Below are positions 1 through 7,233 of a stretch of DNA of 64,000 bases, in pieces. This DNA comes from JBEDUK01 sp963781595 (GTDB lineage Bacteria > Actinomycetota > UBA4738). The stretch is taken from NCBI GenBank assembly GCA_963781595.1, contig CAWAGG010000006.1, positions 2,232,001-2,296,000 on the forward strand. Reading direction: 5' to 3'. The notes under the pieces are model-generated. The model searched no databases. It had not been told where the DNA came from and saw nothing but the letters and a program-made list of their open reading frames with translations. Both the position numbers and the translations under genes were made by a program. The stretch's first letter is position 1, and each line of letters begins with the position of its first letter.

Positions 1-1
1 G

Positions 2-1102
2 CCCGAGTCCGACATCGCGGTGTTCGCGATCCTCGGGTACGACCCGCGGGACGAGCACCCCGGCCGCGGCGTCCTCGAGGCGCTCGGGAGCGGCATGCGC
101 CTCGCCGACGGCGATCTCGCGTACCGCGTGAACTTCGCCACGCAGGAGCACGGCGAGATCGTCGACCGTCGCGTCGGTCGCGACCTGCCGTCCGACGAGG
201 CGCGGGCCCTGGCCGACGAGGTGAACGCCGGGCTGCAGCTGCCGGGCGCGTCGATCGAGCTGCTGGCGACCGTCGAGCACCGCGGCGCGCTCGTGATCCG
301 CGCGGACGACGGCGCGCTCTCGGCGAGCGTATCGAACACCGACCCCGCCTACGCGAAGGAGGGCTCGCTGGGTGTGGCGCTGGAGACGTTCGAGAACCGC
401 GTCGCCACGGCCGAGCCGATGGACGACAGCGACGAGGCCCGTCGTTCGGCGGAGCTGACGAACACCTTCGTCGAAGGCGCGGCACGGATCCTCGACGCCT
501 CCGAGGTGAACCGCCGCCGTCGCGCTGACGGTCGCCTGCCCGCCAACCTGATCCTCACCCGCGACGGCGGCGACCACGTCCCGCACCTGCAGCCGATCCG
601 GGATCGGTTCGGCCCGTCCTGGGGCATGTTCGTCGAGATGCCGGTCGAACGCGGGATCGGCATGGCGCTGGGCATGTCGCCCGTGGACGCTCCGACCGGG
701 CTGCCGCGGCGCGACCAGTACTCGGCGTGGGCGTCGCTGGCGGTCGACGCGCTCGGCGGGTACGACGCGCTGTACATCCACATCAAAGGCCCGGACGTGC
801 CGGCGCACGACGGTCGCTTCCTCGACAAGCGGGACGTGTGCGAGGACATCGACCTGGCGTTCTTCGGCGAGCTGCTCCCGCGGATCGACCCGCAGCATGT
901 GATCGTCGCGGTCACGGCCGATCATTCGACCTCGTGCGTCCGCAAGGCCCACACCGCCGAGCCGGTGCCGCTGCTGGTGACCGGCGGTGATGTGCGGCCG
1001 GACGGCGTGGAGACGTTCGGCGAACGCGCCGCGCGGAACGGCCGGCTCGGCGTGATGCGGGGCGTCGACATCCTGCCGAGGCTGGTGCCGCTGCTCGACT
1101 GA
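2..1102 (+). CDS. apgM: 2,3-bisphosphoglycerate-independent phosphoglycerate mutase, archaeal type (5' end cut by window)
   Basis: This cytoplasmic glycolytic enzyme interconverts 3- and 2-phosphoglycerate. The frame is open to the window edge and begins PESDIAVFAILGYDP, which matches the early 'PESD...LGYDP' stretch of the alkaline-phosphatase-superfamily ApgM enzymes, so the true start lies upstream. Near the C-terminus VTADHSTSC followed by a His (KAHTAEP) supplies metal ligands typical of this superfamily. The middle segment YIHIKGPDVPAHDG is also characteristic. About 366 residues remain of a usual ~400. It is followed on the same strand by a lipoprotein gene and secG; glycolytic genes beside secG are common in Gram-positives. 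The family call is firm; the missing N-terminus is a window effect, not a truncation. Confidence 0.9.
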   Translation, partial: PESDIAVFAILGYDPRDEHPGRGVLEALGSGMRLADGDLAYRVNFATQEHGEIVDRRVGRDLPSDEARALADEVNAGLQLPGASIELLATVEHRGALVIRADDGALSASVSNTDPAYAKEGSLGVALETFENRVATAEPMDDSDEARRSAELTNTFVEGAARILDASEVNRRRRADGRLPANLILTRDGGDHVPHLQPIRDRFGPSWGMFVEMPVERGIGMALGMSPVDAPTGLPRRDQYSAWASLAVDALGGYDALYIHIKGPDVPAHDGRFLDKRDVCEDIDLAFFGELLPRIDPQHVIVAVTADHSTSCVRKAHTAEPVPLLVTGGDVRPDGVETFGERAARNGRLGVMRGVDILPRLVPLLD

Positions 1103-1159
1103 GGCGTTCCCCTTCGCGTAGGACGGGTGTACCCTGACGCGGACCCGCGGAGGTGGGCG

Positions 1160-1795
1160 ATGGGCCGGATCCGGATCGCGGTGGTGTTCGTCTTCGTTTC
1201 TGCGGCCGCGTGCAGCGCTCCCGGGTTCTCGACGTCGAACGACCAGGGGGTCGAGATCGTCGAGCCCGGCTCGATCGGGGAGCCGAATGGCCTGCCGGCG
1301 AGTCCCGCCGATCCGTCCACGATCGGGGTCGACCTGGTTCCGCTCCACATCGCGGCGTTCATCTTCGGCGTGCCGACGGCCGAGCCGCAGATCCAACCGG
1401 GCAGCGCCGCGCTGGCGGGTTCGCTCGGCTCGCGGAAGCGGCTACAGGTGCACGCGCTCCCGTCCGGGCCGGGGACCGCGGCGGTTCACTTCGTGGAGGT
1501 CTCGCCGCCGGGGTATCATTGGGGCGAGGTCATGTTCCCGGCCGAACGCACCGTGTTCCGGGAGTTCGCCGGGGACGCCTCGCTAGGTTCGTACATCGTC
1601 GTGCTGACGGACGTCCAGGTGGTTGGCAGCCCCGACCCGGTGCCGCTGACCGCGTACCGATGGACCCGCGCCGATGTCGAGGCGTACGCGAGCTGTGGCA
1701 TCCCGAACCGGGCGATCGACGCGTGCACGTCGGACTTCTACGCGACGGCCGAGATGTCGATCATCAACACCGCGGGCGCGCTCCGGGGCCTCTGA
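1160..1795 (+). CDS. putative lipoprotein of unknown function
   Basis: The product is 211 residues with a basic N-terminus (MGRIRIAV), a hydrophobic core and a lipobox ending in SAAAC at about residue 18, so it should be lipid-anchored outside the membrane. I start at ATG 1160 because GGAGGTGG lies just upstream; an in-frame upstream start at 1127 would bury the signal peptide. The mature part has no motif I recognise. It sits between apgM and secG with short gaps. Function unknown; a secreted lipoprotein is well supported by the N-terminus only. Confidence 0.7.
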   Translation: MGRIRIAVVFVFVSAAACSAPGFSTSNDQGVEIVEPGSIGEPNGLPASPADPSTIGVDLVPLHIAAFIFGVPTAEPQIQPGSAALAGSLGSRKRLQVHALPSGPGTAAVHFVEVSPPGYHWGEVMFPAERTVFREFAGDASLGSYIVVLTDVQVVGSPDPVPLTAYRWTRADVEAYASCGIPNRAIDACTSDFYATAEMSIINTAGALRGL

Positions 1796-1862
1796 GCCTT
1801 CGGCCGCGCCGAGGGTCGCGCCTGGTTGGGGGAGTTCGACCGACCCCCTAGAATGGGGCCTC

Positions 1863-2087
1863 ATGATCAACGCCGTCGCGATCGGGTTCGAGATCCTCAC
1901 GTCGCTTCTGCTCATCCTGCTGGTGCTGCTGCACAGCGGGAAGGGCGGCGGTCTCTCCGACATGTTCGGCGGCGGGGGCGGGCTCTCGGGCGGCACGTCG
2001 GCGGAGAAGACCCTCGACCGCCTGACGGTCATCTGCGCGTTCGTCTGGGGACTGGCCACGTTCTGGCTGTCCTGGCAGTGGACGTAG
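1863..2087 (+). CDS. secG: preprotein translocase subunit SecG
   Basis: This 74-residue membrane protein is the small auxiliary subunit of the SecYEG translocon. It has the expected two transmembrane segments (about residues 5-22 and 52-70) separated by a Gly-rich cytoplasmic loop containing HSGKGGGLSDMFGG, the signature of the family, followed by the conserved TSAEKTLDRLT region. Length is normal. The start is ATG 1863, inside a longer open frame that begins at 1674 but overlaps the preceding gene. The next gene starts 10 bases before the secG stop, so the two are probably co-transcribed. Confidence 0.92.
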   Translation: MINAVAIGFEILTSLLLILLVLLHSGKGGGLSDMFGGGGGLSGGTSAEKTLDRLTVICAFVWGLATFWLSWQWT

Positions 2088-2746
2088 GCTCGGCCCCACC
2101 TCCCGCATCCGGTCCGTCCGCCGCCCGTCGCATCGACCACGTCCTCCTGGCATCGCGTGACCTCGACCGCGCGGGAGCCAGGCTGCGCGAACGGTTCGGC
2201 CTGGCTTCGGTGGAGGGCGGTCGGCACCCCGGCCGCGGGACGGCGAACCGGATCGTGCCGCTCGGTTCGGGCTACCTCGAGATCATCGGGGTCGTCGATC
2301 CGGTCGAGGCCGCGGACGACGTGCTCGGCCGGTTCCTCCTCGATGACGTCGGGGAGCGCGACGTGCTGATCGGCTGGGCGCTCGGGGTCGACGACGTGTC
2401 GGCCGAGGCGACCCGGCTGGATCTGCGCGTCAGCGACGGCAGCCGCGAGCGCCCCGACGGGACGGTGCTGCGCTGGCGGACGGCCGGGTTCGAGGAGGGC
2501 AGGTGGGAGCCGTGCCTGCCGTTCTTCATCGAATGGCGGGTGCCGCCGGCGCTGCACCCGTCAGCGATGGCGGTCTCGCACGACGTCGCCGTGACGGGGA
2601 TCGCCTGGGTCGAACTCAGCGGCGACGAGGAACGGATCCTGCGGTGGGTCGGCCCCGAGGTACCGATCCGGGTGATGCCGGGGATCGACGCGATCGTGGC
2701 GGTCGGGATCTCGCTCGCCGATGGGGGGGAGATGATCCTGCCATGA
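2078..2746 (+). CDS. glyoxalase-like domain protein
   Basis: The 222-residue product starts at GTG 2078, overlapping the secG stop. The opening RRIDHVLLASRDLDRAGARL is the classic first strand and helix of a vicinal-oxygen-chelate/glyoxalase fold, with a His likely to bind metal, and LGSGYLEIIGVVDP resembles the PF13468-type 'glyoxalase-like domain' proteins. These are cytosolic and their substrates are mostly unknown. Nothing in the sequence or the neighbours (secG upstream, tRNA-Leu downstream) identifies a substrate. Family assignment is good; function is not assigned. Confidence 0.75.
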   Translation: MDVGSAPPPASGPSAARRIDHVLLASRDLDRAGARLRERFGLASVEGGRHPGRGTANRIVPLGSGYLEIIGVVDPVEAADDVLGRFLLDDVGERDVLIGWALGVDDVSAEATRLDLRVSDGSRERPDGTVLRWRTAGFEEGRWEPCLPFFIEWRVPPALHPSAMAVSHDVAVTGIAWVELSGDEERILRWVGPEVPIRVMPGIDAIVAVGISLADGGEMILP

Positions 2747-2776
2747 CGTCGCGCCGGGGACGTTTCCGGCCACCGG

Positions 2777-2782
2777 TATAAT
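2777..2782 (+). promoter_or_regulatory. -10 element of the tRNA-Leu promoter
   Basis: A perfect TATAAT lies 12 bases before the first base of the mature tRNA, the spacing expected for a stable-RNA promoter. No convincing -35 is visible 17 bases upstream (a G/C run is there). Confidence 0.6.
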
Positions 2783-2793
2783 CGGCCGGTCTC

Positions 2794-2879
2794 GTCGGAG
2801 TGGCGGAACTTGGTAGACGCGCTAGGTTGAGGGCCTAGTGGGCGCATAGCCCGTGGGGGTTCAAATCCCCCCTCCGACA
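2794..2879 (+). tRNA. tRNA-Leu (anticodon GAG)
   Basis: The 7-bp acceptor stem GTCGGAG/CTCCGAC, the 5-bp anticodon stem CTAGG/CCTAG around the loop TTGAGGG, a long variable arm (class II), and the T-loop GGTTCAAATCC are all present. The anticodon is GAG, reading CTC/CTT leucine codons. The discriminator base is A; CCA is not fully encoded (CCG follows). Length is 86 nt. From the anticodon loop onward the gene is repeated at 6117, 8619 and, decayed, at 6879 and 11108, which marks it as an integration target. Confidence 0.95.
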
Positions 2880-2897
2880 CCGTACCTGACCTGCGGA

Positions 2898-2925
2898 AAC
2901 GGCTCCCGAGCGATCGGGAGCCGTT
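2898..2925 (+). terminator. hairpin terminator after tRNA-Leu
   Basis: A 12-bp perfect stem, AACGGCTCCCGA and its complement, encloses a 4-base loop 18 bases after the tRNA. No long T-run follows, so it may act in both directions. An almost identical hairpin recurs at 10141-10168. Confidence 0.75.
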
Positions 2926-2941
2926 CGTCGTTCCGGGGCCG

Positions 2942-2964
2942 GATGTCGCCCATATGTCGCCCAC
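2942..2964 (-). repeat. 11-bp-period direct repeat next to integrase tail (copy 1)
   Basis: Read on the minus strand this is TGGGCGACATA followed directly by TGGGCGACATC. It directly follows the stop codon of an integrase remnant and lies between that remnant and the tRNA. Position and periodicity fit arm-type integrase or excisionase binding sites of an attachment region. Copies occur at 6001 and 10186. Confidence 0.6.
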
Positions 2965-3060
2965 TCAGACATCGAGGGCCTCCGAGATGGCCCGGGCGGC
3001 ACCGGTGAGACGGTCGCGCCGGACGTGCTGGTAGATGTTCTGCGTCGAACTGCTCGCCGA
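2965..3060 (-). pseudogene. tyrosine integrase, C-terminal remnant A
   Basis: The minus-strand frame ending at TGA (2965-2967) encodes STQNIYQHVRRDRLTG followed by AARAISEAL. This is the end of a tyrosine recombinase: the catalytic Tyr sits in the '(T)..IYxHV' motif followed by the terminal helix. The rest of the gene is absent: the plus-strand gene starting at 3035 occupies the place where upstream coding should be. The position beside the tRNA attachment site agrees with an integrase that has lost its body. Confidence 0.65.
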
Positions 3061-3562
3061 CCGACTCGGTGATCGGGCGGTGCCGAATCCGTTCGACCCG
3101 GAGCGCGTCGCACGCCACGAATCGGCGCACGCGACCTCGGCGATGCTCACAGGCTTCGGCGCCGAACTCGCGGTCGAGTTGAGCGCCGGTTCGCCGGGAT
3201 GGTGCCGCGTCATCGACCGCGAACCGTTCCCGGAAGGCATGGGCGGGCCGCCCGACGGCCGCCCGTGGGATCGCTACTGCGAGACGCGAGCCGTCATCAG
3301 CGCCAGCGGGCCCTGGTTCGTCGGTCCGGTCGCCGGTCGCGCGGACATCGAACGCATCATCGGATGGCGTCGCCAAGCCTCGCCGGACGCGAGGGCAGGG
3401 TTCGTCGACCGCGTCCTCGAGAGGACCGCTCGGCTCGTGAGCTGCGAGGCGTTCGGGCGCCTCTCGGTGCCGTTGACGCGCGCGCTACACGAACGCGAAC
3501 ACCTCGATCCGGACGAGGTCGACGCAATCGCGGCGGAGGTGCTCCACGCGCGAACGGCGTGA
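3035..3562 (+). CDS. small M41-like (FtsH-type) peptidase domain protein
   Basis: The 175-residue product contains VARHESAHATSAML near residue 25-38, resembling the HExxH zinc helix of M41 peptidases (FtsH has HEAGHA). Its C-terminal part, PLTRALHEREHLDPDEVDAIAAEVL, resembles the end of the FtsH protease domain. There is no AAA+ ATPase or membrane segment. Such stand-alone domains occur in actinobacterial mobile elements. The start is uncertain: ATG 3035 overlaps the integrase remnant on the other strand and has no clear ribosome-binding site; GTG 3080 would leave only the peptidase core. Activity is inferred from the motif only. Confidence 0.55.
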   Translation: MFCVELLADRLGDRAVPNPFDPERVARHESAHATSAMLTGFGAELAVELSAGSPGWCRVIDREPFPEGMGGPPDGRPWDRYCETRAVISASGPWFVGPVAGRADIERIIGWRRQASPDARAGFVDRVLERTARLVSCEAFGRLSVPLTRALHEREHLDPDEVDAIAAEVLHARTA

Positions 3563-3608
3563 GGAATACATCCGCTCCCCGCCGTGGGTAGAGGTAGAAC
3601 CCCGCCGT

Positions 3609-4307
3609 TCACTGAGACGACCGGCGGTACAGGACGAACCCGCCGACGATCGCCAATGCGGCCCCGACGAGGATCGACCAGATCCCTGCTCCGATCGAAC
3701 CGGCAACGAGAGGGCTCGCCGCCCGCGCGGCATCGACCCGGTTTGAGATGTCCGCGAGGTTAACGCCGGCGATGACGGCCGAGATGGCTCCCGTGACGAT
3801 GGGGGAAGACTGCAGGAGGCTCGGCATCCTCGAAGCCGTGAGCTTCACGACGCCGATGACGACCGTCACGGTGCCGAGGATCAGCGTCCAGATCCCGTCG
3901 CCGCCTTCCATGCCACTCTTGGTCAGCGTGCCGACCAGCGGCGCGCTCAAGACGATCCACGGCAGGAACGACCCGATCGCGATGAGCGCCCCGCCCAGGA
4001 TCACGAGCGTCACGCCCGCGTATCGGGTCGAGCCCGGAGCGGCCGGCGTTCCGCCGGTCCGCTCCCGCTCCTGGAAGTCCGCGAGCGCCTCTCCCCAGCC
4101 GCTCTCCTCGGGGTACAGGGCGAGCGCGCTGCCGCCGTTCCGCATGTCCCAGACGCCGATCTTGCCCTCTTCGTCGGCCGGTCCTATCGCGTAGCGGCTG
4201 CCGCGCTCCGTGACGGCCAGCATGCCGATCGGGAGCGCCTTCCCGCAGTAGCGGCACAGGGTCGCTTCCTCCTGTACCTCCTCAGCGCAGTAGAGGCACT
4301 TCTTCAC
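3609..4307 (-). CDS. zinc-ribbon membrane protein
   Basis: The 232-residue product starts at GTG 4307 with a short zinc ribbon (KKCLYCAEEVQEEATLCRYC, residues 2-21), then a soluble stretch with WGEALADFQERERTG, then about four hydrophobic segments (residues ~98-120, 138-158, 165-185, 205-228). It should sit in the membrane with the ribbon in the cytoplasm. The N-terminal ribbon closely resembles that of the gene at 4799, so the two share an origin or function. No known role; it lies inside the tRNA-Leu island, on the opposite strand to its neighbours. Confidence 0.6.
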   Translation of the reverse strand: MKKCLYCAEEVQEEATLCRYCGKALPIGMLAVTERGSRYAIGPADEEGKIGVWDMRNGGSALALYPEESGWGEALADFQERERTGGTPAAPGSTRYAGVTLVILGGALIAIGSFLPWIVLSAPLVGTLTKSGMEGGDGIWTLILGTVTVVIGVVKLTASRMPSLLQSSPIVTGAISAVIAGVNLADISNRVDAARAASPLVAGSIGAGIWSILVGAALAIVGGFVLYRRSSQ

Positions 4308-4467
4308 CGCGGCATGATGACGCGGGCGTTCGTCGTCGTCCAGACGCCGCGACGAGCGAAGCCTGGACCTCAATCGCTTATGGGATGCCGGGGACCTCGC
4401 GGGAAGCACCTCGAGGCCGAGCACGGCCCTGACGCGCAACGTCGGTGCTCGCCGGTAGCGTTCGCGC

Positions 4468-4674
4468 GTGTCCATCGAGAACGACCTGTCGAAGCTGCGC
4501 GAGCTCACGACGACCATCTCGACGATCGCGCAGGAGGCCAAGGTTTTCGGGACCGAAGTAGAGGCGCAGCGGGTAGCGATGGCGACGTCCGATGCGCTCC
4601 TCCACGTCCTTGCCGCGCTCGAGGACCTGAACCGCCGGGTCGAAGGGATGGAGGCCGAGCGGCGGCTGCGGTAG
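4468..4674 (+). CDS. small hypothetical coiled-coil protein
   Basis: A 68-residue frame from GTG 4468, rich in Leu, Glu and Arg with heptad-like spacing (LSKLRELTTTIS, ALEDLNRRVEGMEAE). There is no strong ribosome-binding site and I recognise no family. It lies between two zinc-ribbon genes in the island. Coding is plausible from the amphipathic composition but not certain. Confidence 0.4.
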   Translation: MSIENDLSKLRELTTTISTIAQEAKVFGTEVEAQRVAMATSDALLHVLAALEDLNRRVEGMEAERRLR

Positions 4675-4798
4675 CGAGCCTCGGCCTTCAGATTTACGGC
4701 AGCCTCGGCCGTGCGCGATACTCCGCGTGCCGGAGCAGCTCCGGAAGCGGGGTACGGAGCCCCGCCACGGGTACTGTGAGGATCGCGAGGTCAATCGC

Positions 4799-5473
4799 AT
4801 GAAGAAGTGCCCTGTCTGTGCTGAAGAGATTCAGGACGAGGCCATCAAGTGCCGGTACTGCGGCGAGTTCCTGAATCGCCTTCCCGAGCAGGATGATCCG
4901 GGCATCTACGACCTGCTCGCTCGTGTCTTGCCGCCGCCGAAGGGACAGAAGGCTCCGCCCGGATCGTTCAGGGCCGGAATGGCCTTTGGACTAGAGATGC
5001 AGCGAGTGAGCAAGGCACACGGGCAGAAGCACAACATCGCGAAGATGATCAGGAAGGACCCTCAGGGTGAGCAACTCAAGGACTCTGGCGGCCAGCCATA
5101 CAACTGGGACATGGTGCTGGAAGCCGTCACGCGCGAGGTCGCCGAGGCTGCCCGGGCGCAACTGGCTCGGTATCATGCCGATCTCATCATCATCCCAACA
5201 GGAGAGGCCCCGCCCGAGGTCACGGACCAATCCCAGCCGGTCTCCGGTGAACGATCTGCGGCCCGCCGCAACGCCGAGATCGTGTGTCCCCATTGCCAGA
5301 CGAAGGGAAGCGTCTACACGCGCCAGGAGAAGGCCAAGAAAGGGGTCAGCGGCGGCAAGGCGACCGCCGCAGTCCTTTCGGCGGGTGTCTCGCTCTTGGC
5401 GACCGGCCTGTCCCGGAAGGAGCTAGTCACCCGCGCCAGCTGCACGAACTGCGGCGCCGAGTGGACGTTCTGA
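4799..5473 (+). CDS. double zinc-ribbon protein
   Basis: The 224-residue product begins MKKCPVCAEEIQDEAIKCRY, a CxxC...CxxC ribbon nearly the same as that at 4307-3609, and ends with a second set (CPHCQTKGSVYTRQEKAKKG ... CTNCGAEWTF). Between the Cys pairs of the second ribbon is a Gly/Ala hydrophobic stretch (AAVLSAGVSLLATGL) that may enter the membrane. The middle, about residues 40-150, is helical and charged. ATG 4799 has GAGG upstream. Function unknown; proteins of this layout are common in phages and integrative elements. Confidence 0.6.
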   Translation: MKKCPVCAEEIQDEAIKCRYCGEFLNRLPEQDDPGIYDLLARVLPPPKGQKAPPGSFRAGMAFGLEMQRVSKAHGQKHNIAKMIRKDPQGEQLKDSGGQPYNWDMVLEAVTREVAEAARAQLARYHADLIIIPTGEAPPEVTDQSQPVSGERSAARRNAEIVCPHCQTKGSVYTRQEKAKKGVSGGKATAAVLSAGVSLLATGLSRKELVTRASCTNCGAEWTF

Positions 5474-5570
5474 ACTGCGGCAAGTTCTCTCCTCAACCGT
5501 CTCAGGGAGGCTATGCACCCCGTCGACTAGAGGCCGTCGAGGCGACCCAGGATGCTTCCGCCGAAGCAGC

Positions 5571-5618
5571 GATGGATTGAGGCATCGAGTATCTGATGGA
5601 TCGAAGCATCGAGTATCT
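5571..5618 (+). repeat. 24-bp tandem duplication at a gene start
   Basis: Two adjacent 24-bp units (5571-5594 and 5595-5618) differ at two positions; each contains GCATCGAGTATCT. The second unit supplies the ATG at 5596 of the next gene, while in the first unit the matching ATG is followed at once by TGA. Confidence 0.7.
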
Positions 5619-5913
5619 GGAGGAACTCCGGCGGCAGTTGGCCGAGGCTGAACGAGACCTCCGGGACCAGCTGGCAGCTGCCGGCGGCGTCGTCCTGCCC
5701 ACCGGCATGCCCCAGGCATATCTCGATGCTGCAACGGTCCGCGCCTACCGGCGGGAGGTCCTCGACGAGTTCCTGGCGCGCCAGAGCACGGGGAGGCCCG
5801 TCGGATCGCTCGACGAGATCCTGGCCGACTCTCATACGCCCGAGGACCAGGCCGTCGCGGCGTTCCTCATCGACGCGCTACTGCCGCTTGACCATCCCGA
5901 GATTGGGGGCTGA
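5596..5913 (+). CDS. hypothetical protein
   Basis: The 105-residue product begins with a charged helix (MDRSIEYLEELRRQLAEAER) likely to form a coiled coil, followed by a Leu/Ala-rich segment and an acidic end. I recognise no family. It is on the same strand as the zinc-ribbon gene 120 bases upstream. The duplication over its start suggests recent local change. Confidence 0.45.
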   Translation: MDRSIEYLEELRRQLAEAERDLRDQLAAAGGVVLPTGMPQAYLDAATVRAYRREVLDEFLARQSTGRPVGSLDEILADSHTPEDQAVAAFLIDALLPLDHPEIGG

Positions 5914-6000
5914 GGGTCACGTCGGGGGTGTTCCGTGGCTTGACGGGAAGCGGCCACGGGTCGGGGGTCTCCCGATGACCGGCGACGATGCAGCCTGGCT

Positions 6001-6023
6001 GATGTCGCCCATATGTTGCCCAC
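6001..6023 (-). repeat. 11-bp-period direct repeat (copy 2)
   Basis: One mismatch from copy 1 at 2942. No integrase stop adjoins it here. About 55 bases further on, TTGGGACGG occurs twice (within ~6078-6108) just before the next tRNA fragment, so this stretch may be the arm of another attachment region. Confidence 0.5.
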
Positions 6024-6116
6024 TCTGAGCAGGGAGAACGTGCCACGATCTTGTCACACCGGCACTGAGCAGCACTGTTGGGACGGATTGGGAACCCTTG
6101 GGACGGCCTTCCTACA

Positions 6117-6172
6117 TTGAGGGCCTAGTGGGCGCATAGCCCGTGGGGGTTCAAATCCCCCCTCCGACACCG
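6117..6172 (+). repeat. tRNA-Leu 3'-half duplicate (attachment site copy 2)
   Basis: These 56 bases are identical to tRNA-Leu from the anticodon loop through the acceptor and two bases beyond (2827-2882). The 5' half of a tRNA is missing, so this is not a functional gene. A tRNA 3' half as direct repeat is the hallmark of tyrosine-integrase insertion. Homology to the tRNA locus continues weakly for ~25 bases past the repeat. Confidence 0.85.
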
Positions 6173-6369
6173 CCTCTGACCTGCTGAAACGCTCTCGCAC
6201 GGCGCTCGCTCGCGATCTTCGTGGCGGCGTCGTTCTCCCAAGATCCTCCCGGAAACTCGCCTCCGCTCGAGTCGTCGCCCATCACACCCTCGACGAGGTC
6301 GGCCGCTCCTCGGGCCGTGGACTCCTTGTCGTGGAGGTAGATATCCGCCGTGGCACGTGCGAACGACGA
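6154..6369 (-). pseudogene. tyrosine integrase, C-terminal remnant C
   Basis: On the minus strand this frame reads ARATADIYLHDKESTARG followed by AADLVEGVMGD, matching the active-site Tyr helix and C-terminal helix of a tyrosine recombinase. The frame then runs on into the tRNA-derived repeat, so the last codons are supplied by the attachment core. Nothing of the catalytic domain remains upstream, where a YCII-family gene begins at 6395. Confidence 0.55.
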
Positions 6370-6394
6370 GCCCCCGCCGCAAGGAGAGGCCGCG

Positions 6395-6769
6395 TCACCA
6401 TCGCCTGTCAGCCCGGCGGAGCATCGCGTCTTGTTCGGGGTCGGGCATGAGCTCCCGTACCTCTTGTGCACAGCGGCACGCGACGGCGATCTTGGCAGCC
6501 CACTGCAGCGCCTCCTCGCGTGAGGGCACTTCGATGAGCGAGAACCCGCCGATGACCTCCTTGGTCTCCGGGTACGGGCCGTCGGTGACCATCCCGTCGG
6601 TGGCCACGATGCTCGCCCTCTGGCTTTCCAGTCCGGCACCGTAAACCCACACGCCGGCGTTCACGGCCTCCTGAACCACCGCGTGTGCGGCCTTGCCCAC
6701 GGCGGGCATCTCCTCGTCGGGGATGTGATCCATCGCGCCGTCAGCGAACGAGATCAAGTACCGCGTCAT
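6395..6769 (-). CDS. YCII/DGPF-domain protein
   Basis: The 124-residue product has the family signature TDGPYPETKEVIGGFSLIEV in its centre and the opening TRYLISFADG. These small alpha-beta barrel proteins resemble muconolactone-isomerase-like folds; many are of unknown function and some accompany ECF sigma factors, none of which is visible here. ATG 6769 has GGAG upstream. It sits between an integrase remnant and a decayed tRNA fragment, so it is probably cargo of an old element. Confidence 0.8.
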   Translation of the reverse strand: MTRYLISFADGAMDHIPDEEMPAVGKAAHAVVQEAVNAGVWVYGAGLESQRASIVATDGMVTDGPYPETKEVIGGFSLIEVPSREEALQWAAKIAVACRCAQEVRELMPDPEQDAMLRRADRRW

Positions 6770-6878
6770 CCCATCACTCCGTTGTTCCGGCGGCCTGCTC
6801 CGGCCGCCTCTCACCTCATCTACGATCCACTCGCCCCGGATCCGACAATCTGCCAGAAGCTTCTCACGGCGGGACGGT

Positions 6879-6923
6879 CCTGAGTGGGCGCCAAATGGGT
6901 TGGAATCCCCCCTTCCGACACCG
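6879..6923 (+). repeat. decayed tRNA-Leu 3'-half (attachment site copy 3)
   Basis: The segment keeps GAGTGGGCG and TTCCGACACCG in the right order and spacing relative to the tRNA-Leu 3' half, but the T-arm has several changes. It lies in the same orientation as the other copies. Confidence 0.6.
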
Positions 6924-7223
6924 CCATCGAGCTGCAGGCGGAGCCCGGCGGATCCGTACTGCGCCTATCACCGGAAGGTCGCCGACGGGCTCATCAGCGA
7001 CGCGGACTGGCGCCCGCCGGTCCCGCGCCGCCGGCATCGGAGGGACCAGCCGGACGCTGACGGGTGGCGCCCCGTCCGGTCGAGTGGGGGTGTGGTAGGG
7101 GAGGGGTGAATCGTCAACCAGGTTGACGGTCTGGGGGTCGTCCAGTCCCCCAAGAGTCCCCCACGCCGTGCGCGGAGGGGTCCGCACGGTGCCGCGAGGT
7201 CTACCAGGGTGTGCGTAACACTG
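6924..7223 (+). other. gene-poor stretch with palindrome, 11-bp repeats and a gene fragment
   Basis: No intact gene is visible. An open stretch encodes YCAYHRKVADGLI, which looks like a zinc-binding protein fragment. A palindrome GTCAACC-A-GGTTGAC lies at 7113-7127. At 7142-7163 the minus strand reads TGGGGGACTCT then TGGGGGACT, the same 11-bp spacing and related sequence to the repeat beside the integrase tails. Confidence 0.4.
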
Positions 7224-7233
7224 CAGGTCAGGG

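Noticed and set aside
2835..3113. Minus-strand frame ending CRRGDLNPHGLCAH
   Set aside because: This ending is the antisense translation of the tRNA-Leu 3' half, a well-known artefact, not a protein terminus.
6117..6172. Second tRNA-Leu gene
   Set aside because: Only the 3' half from the anticodon loop is present; no acceptor 5' strand or D-arm precedes it.
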